From CAZQIC01 sp964593555 (GTDB lineage Bacteria; Bacteroidota; Bacteroidia; JAFLBG01), in assembly GCA_964593555.1 (NCBI GenBank), contig CAZQIC010000033.1, forward strand, positions 1 through 36,450: a stretch of 36,450 nt of DNA. Direction: 5' to 3'. This document shows, in pieces, positions 1-7,170 of the stretch. Position numbers and translations under genes: made by a program. How positions within the stretch are numbered: position 1 is the first letter of the stretch; each line of letters begins with the position of its first letter. Under the pieces are notes generated by a model that did no database searches, was not told the DNA's origin, and was given only the letters and a program-made list of their open reading frames with translations.

Positions 1-72
1 TCTAAAAAAAAATACGGTTACATTTGTTAAAATCAATTAATAGAACCTCCCTTTAAACTTTCCAACTTTGAA

Positions 73-828
73 CTATTTGCGTTCCCCATCCTTATAAGTA
101 ATGGTCTTTGCGTTCCCATTTTCATCAAATTCTTTCCAGGCGCCTTCGCGTTTTCCTTTTACATATTTTCCTGATTCTTTTACTTTTCCGTTTTCAAAAT
201 ATCTGAAGTATTGTCCATCTAGTTCATTGTTGTGGTAAATGCCATCTTCCTCAATATTTCCATTGGTTTTATAGAACGATTTCATTGGACCTTCGATCAC
301 ATCGCTCTTGTAATATTGTTCAAGGTAAACCTGTCCCTCAGCATTAAACCATTGTGTAAGACCTTCCTTTTTTCCATCTTTAAAATTTGATTTTTCCTGG
401 AACTTTCCTGTTGGAGAATAATAAAATCTCATTCCATTTAATTTACCGTTTACATAAGGTGTTTGAGTTCTGATTTTTCCGCCGGCATTAAATTCTTTTG
501 AAATGCCATCGAGCTGTTCATTGGTATAATATTCCTCTTTTTGAAGAAAACCATTGGGGTCGAAAGCTAAATGGATACCATTTTTAATATTTCCACTATA
601 GGTATATAATTCCTTTATCATTCCGTTTGCATGGTACGTTATCCAGGTGCCTTCTTTTTTATTGCCTATGTATTTTCCTGTCCATCTCATTCCGCCTTCT
701 TCTTCAACCCATAAACCTTGTTTAAGGTTTAGCGCATCAACTTTATTGGTGTCGCTGCCAAAAGGATTGGCTAAAAGCGTAGTTGTTTGAACAACCATAA
801 GGACAAAAAGTAAACGAATTGTTTTCAT
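73..828 (-). CDS. Exported MORN-like repeat protein (YwqK-type)
   Basis: 251 aa. The first ATG giving a normal signal peptide is at 828 (MKTIRLLFVLMVVQTTTLLA); the frame is open further upstream but would add an unlikely hydrophilic leader. After the signal peptide the protein is a chain of roughly eight 22-24-residue units of the pattern G-x-W/M-x-x-Y/F-x-x-x-G-x-x-x-x-x-x-Y (for example KKEGTWITYHANG, KREGAWKEFDENG), which matches the MORN_2 variant repeat found in proteins often annotated as YwqK-family antitoxins. No toxin gene lies next to it and the signal peptide argues for an envelope location, so the antitoxin label should not be taken literally. Such repeats form beta-hairpin solenoids; the ligand is unknown. 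It ends close to the window edge and is separated from the next gene by 77 bases. Confidence 0.8.
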   Translation of the reverse strand: MKTIRLLFVLMVVQTTTLLANPFGSDTNKVDALNLKQGLWVEEEGGMRWTGKYIGNKKEGTWITYHANGMIKELYTYSGNIKNGIHLAFDPNGFLQKEEYYTNEQLDGISKEFNAGGKIRTQTPYVNGKLNGMRFYYSPTGKFQEKSNFKDGKKEGLTQWFNAEGQVYLEQYYKSDVIEGPMKSFYKTNGNIEEDGIYHNNELDGQYFRYFENGKVKESGKYVKGKREGAWKEFDENGNAKTITYKDGERK

Positions 829-846
829 GTGTTTAATGTATATGTA

Positions 847-876
847 CAAATTTGAATAATTATTTAAAAAACTCAA
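847..876 (-). promoter_or_regulatory. Possible Bacteroidota-type promoter for the MORN-like gene
   Basis: On the minus strand TTG (876-874) is followed after 19 bases by CAAATTTG (854-847), a 7 of 8 match to the Bacteroidota -7 element TAnnTTTG. Transcription would start about 10-15 bases before the ATG at 828. The mismatch is in the first T, so this is only a candidate. Confidence 0.3.
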
Positions 877-905
877 AATACTTTTTTACCTCAATTAGCT
901 GTAGG

Positions 906-3359
906 CTATAGAACTATTATTTTTTTCGTTACCATGGTTTTTTCTGTCTGAACCGTTAGAAAGTAAATGCCTTTCAATAATGATGGTAGATCAATATTTG
1001 TCCTATACTCGCCATTGTATTGGTTTTTGTTTTCTGAATAAATTAATTGCCCTCGTGCGTCAGTAATTTTTATTTGTATGTCATTCGTACCTGTTAGTGT
1101 AAGTGACAAGTCTACAATTCCTTTAGAAGGATTAGGAAAAACATCTATTTGATCATCTAAAAATATTTTTTTGGTGCCTATTGGAATGGTCCCGGATATA
1201 TAGTACGGAAAAGTTCGATCAACATTATAGTATGCGATACCAACATTAGTGCCAACCATGGTCATTGATGAATATTGTCCCACAACTCCTGTGGAATCAA
1301 TTATTGCTGAAGAAGCCCATGTTGTTCCGGAGGCATCAGTAGCTGTTACATATTTCAGATCGTTATTGGTATTATCATAATATGAAATAGAAGGTAGGCC
1401 ATTTGCAACTATAAGAAAATTATAGGTTCCCGCATCTCCGGTTGTGTCAATTAAAAGAGGTGTGGACCAAGTGGTACCTGAAATATCCGTCGAACGAATA
1501 TATTTCAAATCATGGTTAGTATTATCGTAATAAGATATTGCCGGATTTCCATTCACGATTTGCAGGCAGGTATATTCTCCTACATTTCCAGTGTTGTCAA
1601 TGGTAACTGGTGCAGACCAAGTTGTTCCGGAAGCATCAGTAGAGCGAACATACTTCAAATCACCATTTGTTTTATCGTAGTATGAAATCGCAGGATTTCC
1701 ATTCACAATTTGTAGATATATGTATATGCCCACATCTCCAACGGTGTCAATTGAAATTGGAGCTGCCCAAGTTGCCCCTAAAACGTCCATAGAGCGAATA
1801 AATTTCAAATCCTTATTGTAATTATCATAATACGAAATAGCGGGATTTCCATTCACAATTTGCATTGAAGTATAATCTCCAACAGAACTTGTAGAATCAA
1901 CCCTGTTTGGGGTTCCCCAAGTTGTGCCTGACGCATCAATAGCGCGTACATATTTCAAATCGTGGTTAGTATTATCGTAATAAGAGATTGCCGGATTGCC
2001 GCTAACAATTTGAAGTGAAGTGAATGCACCAACATTTGTAAGAGAATCAATTCTAACTGGTGGCCCCCATGTTAATCCCGACGGACTGGTGGCCCGTACG
2101 TATTTTAAATCGGTATTACCTTGATCGTAATAAGAGATTGCCGGATTTCCGTTCACAGTTTTGCTTGAAATATATTTACCGATAATTCCAGGCGCATCAA
2201 TAGAAATTGGCATTGCCCATGTTGTTCCGATAGTATCATTAGCTCGTATATACTTTAAATCACCTCTATAACCATCATAATAGGAAATGGCGGGGTTGCC
2301 ATTTACGACCTGCAAAGAACTGTAAGCACCAACGTTCGTCGAAATATCTATTGCAGTTGGAGTACCCCAGGCCGAGCCTGTTGAGTCAATAGCCCTTGCG
2401 TATTTTAGGGTGTGATTACTATAGTGGTGATAAGAAATTGCAGGCATGCCATTTACAATTTGGAGGGACGTAAGAAATTCTCCAATATATCCTGGAGCAT
2501 CTACTGTAACAGGAGCTGCCCAGCTGTTACCTAAAGAATCAGTTGCCCGCACATATTTCAAATCGTCGTTTGTCATATCACGATATGAAATAGCGGGATT
2601 TCCATTCACAATTTGTAAAGATGAAGATAGTCCCACAGATCCGGTTACATCAGCATTTATTGGAACAGCCCAAACGCTGCCCGAAGAATCGGTGGCTCTT
2701 ACATATTTTAAATCACCTAATGTGTGATCAACATAAGAGATAGCAGGCATGCCGTTTATTATATTTAGAGAAGGGTCTCCTCCAACACTTCCTGTCGAAT
2801 CAATAGTAATTGGCGCTGACCACAGGGTACCGTTAGAGTCACTTGCGTATATGTATTTTAAATCATTTTTAGTGAAATTGTAATACGCAATTGCGGGTGC
2901 TCCATTTACAAAATGTAGAGAAGTATGATATCCAACATTTTCCGCAGAATCAATTATAATTGGAGATCCCCATTGTGTTCCAGAGGTATTGGTGGCGCGA
3001 ACGAATTTCAAATCTCCGTTGACTTCATCATAGTAGGAAATAGCGGGATTTCCATTTATGATCTGAAGGGAGGTGTAGCTACCGACTTCTCCAATTGAAT
3101 CGATTGTAACCGGTTCAGCCCATATGGTACCCGAAACATCAGCAGCCCGTACATATTTTAAATTTTGATGAGTGAAATCATGATAAGAAATCGCAGGCTT
3201 CCCGTCCACAATTAACAGGGAAGTAAACTCACCAATATTCGCGCCCTTCCCATGTATAGATTCAACTAACACAGGTGCACCCCAGTTTTGAGCTTTGGTA
3301 ATGGAGCTTATTATAAGAATGACAAAAACAAGTAATATACTAGTAAGGGATTGGCGCAT
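906..3359 (-). CDS. T9SS type A-sorted protein of ~14 tandem 50-aa repeats
   Basis: 817 aa starting at the ATG at 3359, which gives a signal peptide (MRQSLTSILLVFVILIISS). Residues about 25-724 are 13 complete 50-residue units flanked by half units. Each unit reads roughly PAISYYDxxNxDLKYVRATDxSGTxW...ID...VG.YTSLQIVNGN. The last 80 or so residues form a type A Por secretion sorting domain: DVFPNPSKG, then ITDARGQLIY, then GIYFLTV and KKIIVL at the end. The protein should therefore be exported through the outer membrane by T9SS and anchored or released at the surface. The half-unit at each end fits ring closure of beta-propellers, and 14 blades would make two seven-bladed propellers; this is inference. 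Ligand unknown. It lies 38 bases downstream of corA and may share its transcript. Confidence 0.88.
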   Translation of the reverse strand: MRQSLTSILLVFVILIISSITKAQNWGAPVLVESIHGKGANIGEFTSLLIVDGKPAISYHDFTHQNLKYVRAADVSGTIWAEPVTIDSIGEVGSYTSLQIINGNPAISYYDEVNGDLKFVRATNTSGTQWGSPIIIDSAENVGYHTSLHFVNGAPAIAYYNFTKNDLKYIYASDSNGTLWSAPITIDSTGSVGGDPSLNIINGMPAISYVDHTLGDLKYVRATDSSGSVWAVPINADVTGSVGLSSSLQIVNGNPAISYRDMTNDDLKYVRATDSLGNSWAAPVTVDAPGYIGEFLTSLQIVNGMPAISYHHYSNHTLKYARAIDSTGSAWGTPTAIDISTNVGAYSSLQVVNGNPAISYYDGYRGDLKYIRANDTIGTTWAMPISIDAPGIIGKYISSKTVNGNPAISYYDQGNTDLKYVRATSPSGLTWGPPVRIDSLTNVGAFTSLQIVSGNPAISYYDNTNHDLKYVRAIDASGTTWGTPNRVDSTSSVGDYTSMQIVNGNPAISYYDNYNKDLKFIRSMDVLGATWAAPISIDTVGDVGIYIYLQIVNGNPAISYYDKTNGDLKYVRSTDASGTTWSAPVTIDNTGNVGEYTCLQIVNGNPAISYYDNTNHDLKYIRSTDISGTTWSTPLLIDTTGDAGTYNFLIVANGLPSISYYDNTNNDLKYVTATDASGTTWASSAIIDSTGVVGQYSSMTMVGTNVGIAYYNVDRTFPYYISGTIPIGTKKIFLDDQIDVFPNPSKGIVDLSLTLTGTNDIQIKITDARGQLIYSENKNQYNGEYRTNIDLPSLLKGIYFLTVQTEKTMVTKKIIVL
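1188..3287 (-). repeat. Tandem 150-bp coding repeats (~14 units)
   Basis: The gene contains thirteen full 150-bp units plus two partial end units. On the plus strand a recurring string such as gaaat(a/c)gc(a/g)gg(a/c)tttccattcac marks each unit. Unit length is constant at 50 codons except one with a single-codon insertion (unit 5). Central units (residues about 400-680) are the most alike, which suggests recent duplication or gene conversion there. Confidence 0.85.
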
Positions 3360-3397
3360 TACTTTTTGAAGGTTATATGTACAGGTTAAGTTAAAAC

Positions 3398-4441
3398 CTA
3401 CAGCCACTTTTTCCTGCGAAAATAAATTAACATTCCCACTATTATTGCGATCATAGCAGCCCATGTGGCAGCATAACCATACGGACTTTTAAGCTCGGGC
3501 ATATATTCAAAATTCATACCGTATACGCCGGCAATAAAAGTAACCGGAATAAAAATGGTTGATATAATGGTGAGCAGCTTCATGATATCATTCATCTTGT
3601 TACTTGTACTCGAAAGATACATATCCATCATGCCAGATAAAAGATCCCTGAATGTTTCCACCGTATCAATGATCCTTATTGTATGGTCGTGCACATCCCT
3701 GAAAAAGGGGCCGGTTGAATCTTTTATAAAACTTGTTTCGCTGCGTTCAATATTGTTTATCATTTCACGCAGTGGCCAAACTGACTTGCGCAAATAAATT
3801 ACTTCGCGTTTAAGAAAATGTAGTTGGTTAAAAGTGTCTTTGTTCGGATCTTCTATCAAGGCTTCTTCCAGAACTTCCAGTTTGTCATCAATTTTTTCAA
3901 GGATCCCGAAATAACAATCTACAACAGCATCGATCAAACAATAAAATAAATAATCAGCGCCCATCTTTCTCACCCGCCCTTTGCCCTGGCGTATGCGCGC
4001 TCGCACATAATCAAATGCATCCCCCCCTTCAACTTCCTGGAATGTAATTACACAACCTTCTGTTAATACAATTGACAATTGTTCCGATTCAACTTTTGCA
4101 TTATAATAAGGCATTCGCATAATGCTTACTACGTAGTTGTCAAAATCCTCAAACTTAGATCGCTGTTCTGTATTAACAATGTCTTCAAGTGTAAGCGGGT
4201 GAATATTGAATTTTTTTCCAACCTTTTCGATTATCTCCGTGTGATGAATACCTTCAATATTTATCCAGGAAACTAAATTTGAGTTGGTGTTTGCGATGCA
4301 ATCGGCTATATCATCAAATTCTTTTTCTATAACAGTATCCTCGCTGAACTCAATGAGCGTGATTTTTGTTTTTTCGTCTTTGCGGTTTCCTTTGTAAACC
4401 AGTGTGCCTGGCGGAAGTCCTTTTTTATCTTTATGTGTCAT
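3398..4441 (-). CDS. corA: CorA-type magnesium/cobalt transporter
   Basis: 347 aa, the normal length for CorA. The large N-terminal part (residues 1-280) is the soluble cytoplasmic funnel. Two transmembrane helices lie at the C-terminus, about 287-307 and 322-341, with the diagnostic YGMN motif (GMN at 308-310) closing the first helix, followed by the acidic loop FEYMPEL and a basic tail RRKKWL. CorA pentamers carry Mg2+ (also Co2+ and Ni2+) across the inner membrane. The ATG at 4441 is 10 bases after the rsmI stop codon, so the two genes are probably cotranscribed. Substrate preference within the CorA family cannot be decided from sequence. Confidence 0.95.
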   Translation of the reverse strand: MTHKDKKGLPPGTLVYKGNRKDEKTKITLIEFSEDTVIEKEFDDIADCIANTNSNLVSWINIEGIHHTEIIEKVGKKFNIHPLTLEDIVNTEQRSKFEDFDNYVVSIMRMPYYNAKVESEQLSIVLTEGCVITFQEVEGGDAFDYVRARIRQGKGRVRKMGADYLFYCLIDAVVDCYFGILEKIDDKLEVLEEALIEDPNKDTFNQLHFLKREVIYLRKSVWPLREMINNIERSETSFIKDSTGPFFRDVHDHTIRIIDTVETFRDLLSGMMDMYLSSTSNKMNDIMKLLTIISTIFIPVTFIAGVYGMNFEYMPELKSPYGYAATWAAMIAIIVGMLIYFRRKKWL

Positions 4442-4451
4442 TTGAAATGGA

Positions 4452-5126
4452 TCAGTCTTTTTTACCTTCTATACAAATAACAATTTCGCCTTTCACATTT
4501 TTAATTTTAAAGTGTGAAATAAGTTCTGTGATCGAACCTCTTTTGTTTTCTTCGTATAACTTGCTTAGTTCCCTCGAAACAGAGGCTCGTCTTTCGCCTC
4601 CAAATATTTCTTCGAACTGTTCTAATGTCTTCACTAATCTGAATGGTGATTCGTAAAAGATCATTGTCCGATCTTCATCCTTTAATTTTTGTAAACGTGT
4701 TTGTCTGCCTTTTTTCTGAGGAAGAAAGCCTTCAAAACAAAATCGTTCACTTGGCAGTCCGCTGTTTACTAATGCAGGAATAAGCGCTGTTGGACCGGGC
4801 AAACATTCTACCTCAATATTTTCCTTGATACATTCACGCACTATTAAAAAACCCGGATCAGAAACAGAAGGTGTTCCTGCATCGCTTACGAGTGCAATTT
4901 TTTTTCCCGTTTTTAATTCATTAATAATATTGGTTAGCGTTTGATGCTCATTGTGCATGTGATATGACAGAAGCCTTTTCTGAATTTCATATTTTTTTAG
5001 CAAGTTGCCTGTTGTGCGCGTGTCTTCTGCCAAGATCAGATCAACCTCTTTTAAAATATTAAGGGCGCGCAAAGTAATGTCTTCTAAGTTTCCAATAGGA
5101 GTAGGGACTACAAACAACTTTGACAT
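4452..5126 (-). CDS. rsmI: 16S rRNA 2'-O-ribose C1402 methyltransferase RsmI
   Basis: 224 aa. The N-terminus has the tetrapyrrole-methylase-fold signature of RsmI: VPTPIGNLEDITLRAL (residues 6-21), AEDTRTTG, and the SAM-binding loop VSDAGTPSVSDPG followed by ECLPGPTALIPALV. RsmI methylates the ribose of C1402 in 16S rRNA, in the P-site region of the small subunit. The protein is shorter than the E. coli enzyme (about 286 aa) because the C-terminal extension is absent, as is common in Bacteroidota. ATG at 5126; 10-base gap to corA downstream and 40-base gap from the peptidase gene upstream. Confidence 0.95.
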   Translation of the reverse strand: MSKLFVVPTPIGNLEDITLRALNILKEVDLILAEDTRTTGNLLKKYEIQKRLLSYHMHNEHQTLTNIINELKTGKKIALVSDAGTPSVSDPGFLIVRECIKENIEVECLPGPTALIPALVNSGLPSERFCFEGFLPQKKGRQTRLQKLKDEDRTMIFYESPFRLVKTLEQFEEIFGGERRASVSRELSKLYEENKRGSITELISHFKIKNVKGEIVICIEGKKD

Positions 5127-5166
5127 GATGGTTAATTATTGCTCAAATTTAATAAGATAATTAGGT

Positions 5167-6525
5167 TTAAAGTTTTTTTATGCCCTGTAAATTATCAGTA
5201 AATGTTGTTAAAAGTTTAAACAAATCTTCGAATTCTGTTAAGGGCAAGGTTTCGCCTCTGTCCAATATATCATGATATGCGCCAATGCCTCCCATTGTAT
5301 ATATAAAAAATGCAGGCACGCCCTTTTCAGAGAAAAAGTAATGATCGCTATTGGCGGCTTTGCCTCTCGATTTGATTTGTTTTAAATATCCCTTTTCGTT
5401 ATTGATATTGGTCAATGAATTAAAAGCTTCTTTATAAACGCTTCCGTTTACAACAGTCATCCCTTCATCACCGGTGCCTACAATATCCATGTTCACTAAA
5501 AATTTTATTTTCGAAAGTGGGAATAAAGGGTGTTCTGTATAATATCTAGAACCAAGCAATCCCAGCTCTTCACCGGCAAAGGCAATAAAAGCAATAGAAT
5601 ATTTTGGTTGGTTTTCTGAATAATATTTTGCCAGATTCAGCAGCATGGCACATCCACTTGCGTTATCATTTGCACCCGGAAAAATTGCATCACCCATTGC
5701 TCCGAGGTGATCGTAATGCGCACTGAATACAATAAAGCTGTCGGGCTTTTCTTTTCCTTCGATATATCCAATAATATTTTTGGAGGTAAAATCATTAAGC
5801 AACAGATTGTCAATGCTAATAGCAATTTTTTTATTTGCCCTGTTGATCACATTTTTTGATACTAGTATTTCGGTGATACTATTTTCATTTTGAGAAACAC
5901 TCCATGTGAATTTTTTTTCCGTGGTGTAAATAAAGGCTCCAGGCGGTTTTTTTATTTGATGGAGCAGGGCTGACGCCGATATTTTTTTTGATTTATTCTC
6001 TGCGATCGTATCGATGATGATAACCTTTTGACTATAATCAATCGAAAGGAATTCTTTCCTCCTTTTTTTATTATCAATAACGCTGTCTGTGAGCCAGGCG
6101 ATTTCAGCCTCGTTGTGAAATCCTTTGCTGTTTGGCAAAACAATAAAATCTTTTCCTGGAGAAAGAGCCTTGCCATCGAGGAAAATTATGGCACTCGGAA
6201 AGGTATTTACATTATGTTTAAAGGGTTGGAAGTAATCTTTATTCTTTTCGAAATTCTTTAAGTCAATATCGTTAAACTCCTTTGATATATATGTTGCTGC
6301 GTTTTGTAATCCACAATATATTTTTGAATCAAAACGAATTCCACCACTAAAAGTTCTTGCCGATTCATCTATTAGATCACTATTCATCACATAGCCTCTT
6401 CCGTACATGGAACGGGAAGTAAGCGTATCTACAATTCTCCTGGCATAAGGCAGATCCTGTGCAACTATATGATCAATTAAAATGAGTGAGAAGAAGAGTG
6501 AAAAAAAGTATGATCTACTTTTCAA
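5167..6525 (-). CDS. Exported M28-family zinc aminopeptidase
   Basis: I place the start at the TTG at 6525 (452 aa): it gives a good signal peptide (MKSRSYFFSLFFSLILIDHIVAQ) and overlaps the TGA stop of the upstream gene as TTGA, the classic translational-coupling arrangement. The first in-frame ATG at 6585 would put 20 extra residues inside the upstream gene and spoil the signal peptide. The C-terminal half is an M28 (Peptidase_M28) domain with the two-zinc ligand set visible: H270 in HYDHLG, D287 in GANDNASG, the catalytic Glu pair E319-E320 in AGEELGLLGS, D347 in NMDIVG, and H418 in YHDILDRG. The protein should act in the periplasm or outside the cell on peptides. A degenerate PA-like region may occupy residues about 100-220. 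Specificity unknown. Confidence 0.9.
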   Translation of the reverse strand: MKSRSYFFSLFFSLILIDHIVAQDLPYARRIVDTLTSRSMYGRGYVMNSDLIDESARTFSGGIRFDSKIYCGLQNAATYISKEFNDIDLKNFEKNKDYFQPFKHNVNTFPSAIIFLDGKALSPGKDFIVLPNSKGFHNEAEIAWLTDSVIDNKKRRKEFLSIDYSQKVIIIDTIAENKSKKISASALLHQIKKPPGAFIYTTEKKFTWSVSQNENSITEILVSKNVINRANKKIAISIDNLLLNDFTSKNIIGYIEGKEKPDSFIVFSAHYDHLGAMGDAIFPGANDNASGCAMLLNLAKYYSENQPKYSIAFIAFAGEELGLLGSRYYTEHPLFPLSKIKFLVNMDIVGTGDEGMTVVNGSVYKEAFNSLTNINNEKGYLKQIKSRGKAANSDHYFFSEKGVPAFFIYTMGGIGAYHDILDRGETLPLTEFEDLFKLLTTFTDNLQGIKKL

Positions 6526-7091
6526 AGGAATCGCTTGTTTATTATTTCCAAAAAAGAAACAAAAGACTCCTGGTCGTCCTCCCATCTGTAAATGTTCTTT
6601 AGCGAATCAATATACATAAGGGCCTCTACCTTATTGGTCATGCTATTGAGTTGGTTGATGGCGATAGTATATTCCTGGGTGTTCCCTTCAAAAAGTTCTC
6701 TTATAAAACGGAATTTATCATTCAGCCCAATGTTGAGTGGTAAGAGGGGGATAGAGGGTATAGGTGAAATAGGAGGAGGCTCTGCAGTTTTAATTTCAGT
6801 TGAGAGCAAAATAATTGGTTCCGGTACTTCTTTAAAAAGATCTATTTCTAGTTGGTTTGGAAGTGGTTCTTCCGTTTCATCCTGTTGTCTTGCAGCATTG
6901 ATAAAGGTATCCCTGACATCTTCAATAATATTAAGCGAAAGGATATTTTTATACAGCAATGAGGCAAGGTGCTCTAATTCCTTATTTTTCTCTTGTACGG
7001 ATAATTGATCGTTGGTGTAAATAGCATCGAGCTTATCAGAAAGATCTCTGATAATGTTTTTGATCTCGGCTATTTTTTTTGCACCATCCAT
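6522..7091 (-). CDS. Conserved hypothetical protein with C-terminal helical domain
   Basis: 189 aa from the ATG at 7091; five more codons upstream lead only to a TTG. No signal peptide or membrane segment. Residues 1-55 are charged and helical (KKIAEIKNIIRDLSDKLD), consistent with a coiled coil. Residues about 75-125 are a proline-rich linker (PPPISPIPSIPLLPL). Residues about 126-189 form a compact helical domain beginning LNDKFRFIRELFEGN and ending SFLEIINKRFL; I recall similar C-termini in unnamed Bacteroidota proteins, but cannot verify this here. Function unknown. Its stop codon overlaps the start of the M28 peptidase gene (TTGA), which implies coupled translation, and it is divergent from murF-alr. 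Confidence 0.75.
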   Translation of the reverse strand: MDGAKKIAEIKNIIRDLSDKLDAIYTNDQLSVQEKNKELEHLASLLYKNILSLNIIEDVRDTFINAARQQDETEEPLPNQLEIDLFKEVPEPIILLSTEIKTAEPPPISPIPSIPLLPLNIGLNDKFRFIRELFEGNTQEYTIAINQLNSMTNKVEALMYIDSLKNIYRWEDDQESFVSFLEIINKRFL

Positions 7092-7170
7092 GTACCTATA
7101 ATTCAACGCTTTTTTGAGTAAATTCGTATGTTTATTTATTGCAAAGAAAGATACAAAATTTTATGCTGAA

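Noticed and set aside
896..908. Short inverted repeat TAGC/GCTA at the end of the repeat-protein gene
   Set aside because: A 4-bp stem overlapping the stop codon with no T tract is too weak for a terminator.
2446..2727. Open frame on the plus strand within the repeat gene
   Set aside because: It is antisense to the repeat region and its length follows from the repeat composition; the minus-strand protein has a signal peptide and sorting domain.
1188..3287. Regular direct repeats that could be taken for a CRISPR-like array
   Set aside because: The 150-bp period is in frame throughout one long coding gene and encodes 50-residue protein repeats; no short identical repeats with unique spacers and no cas genes.
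6592..7008. 138-residue plus-strand open frame opposite the 189-aa gene
   Set aside because: Low-complexity Ser/Ile-rich translation with no family resemblance; the minus-strand gene is coupled to its neighbour.
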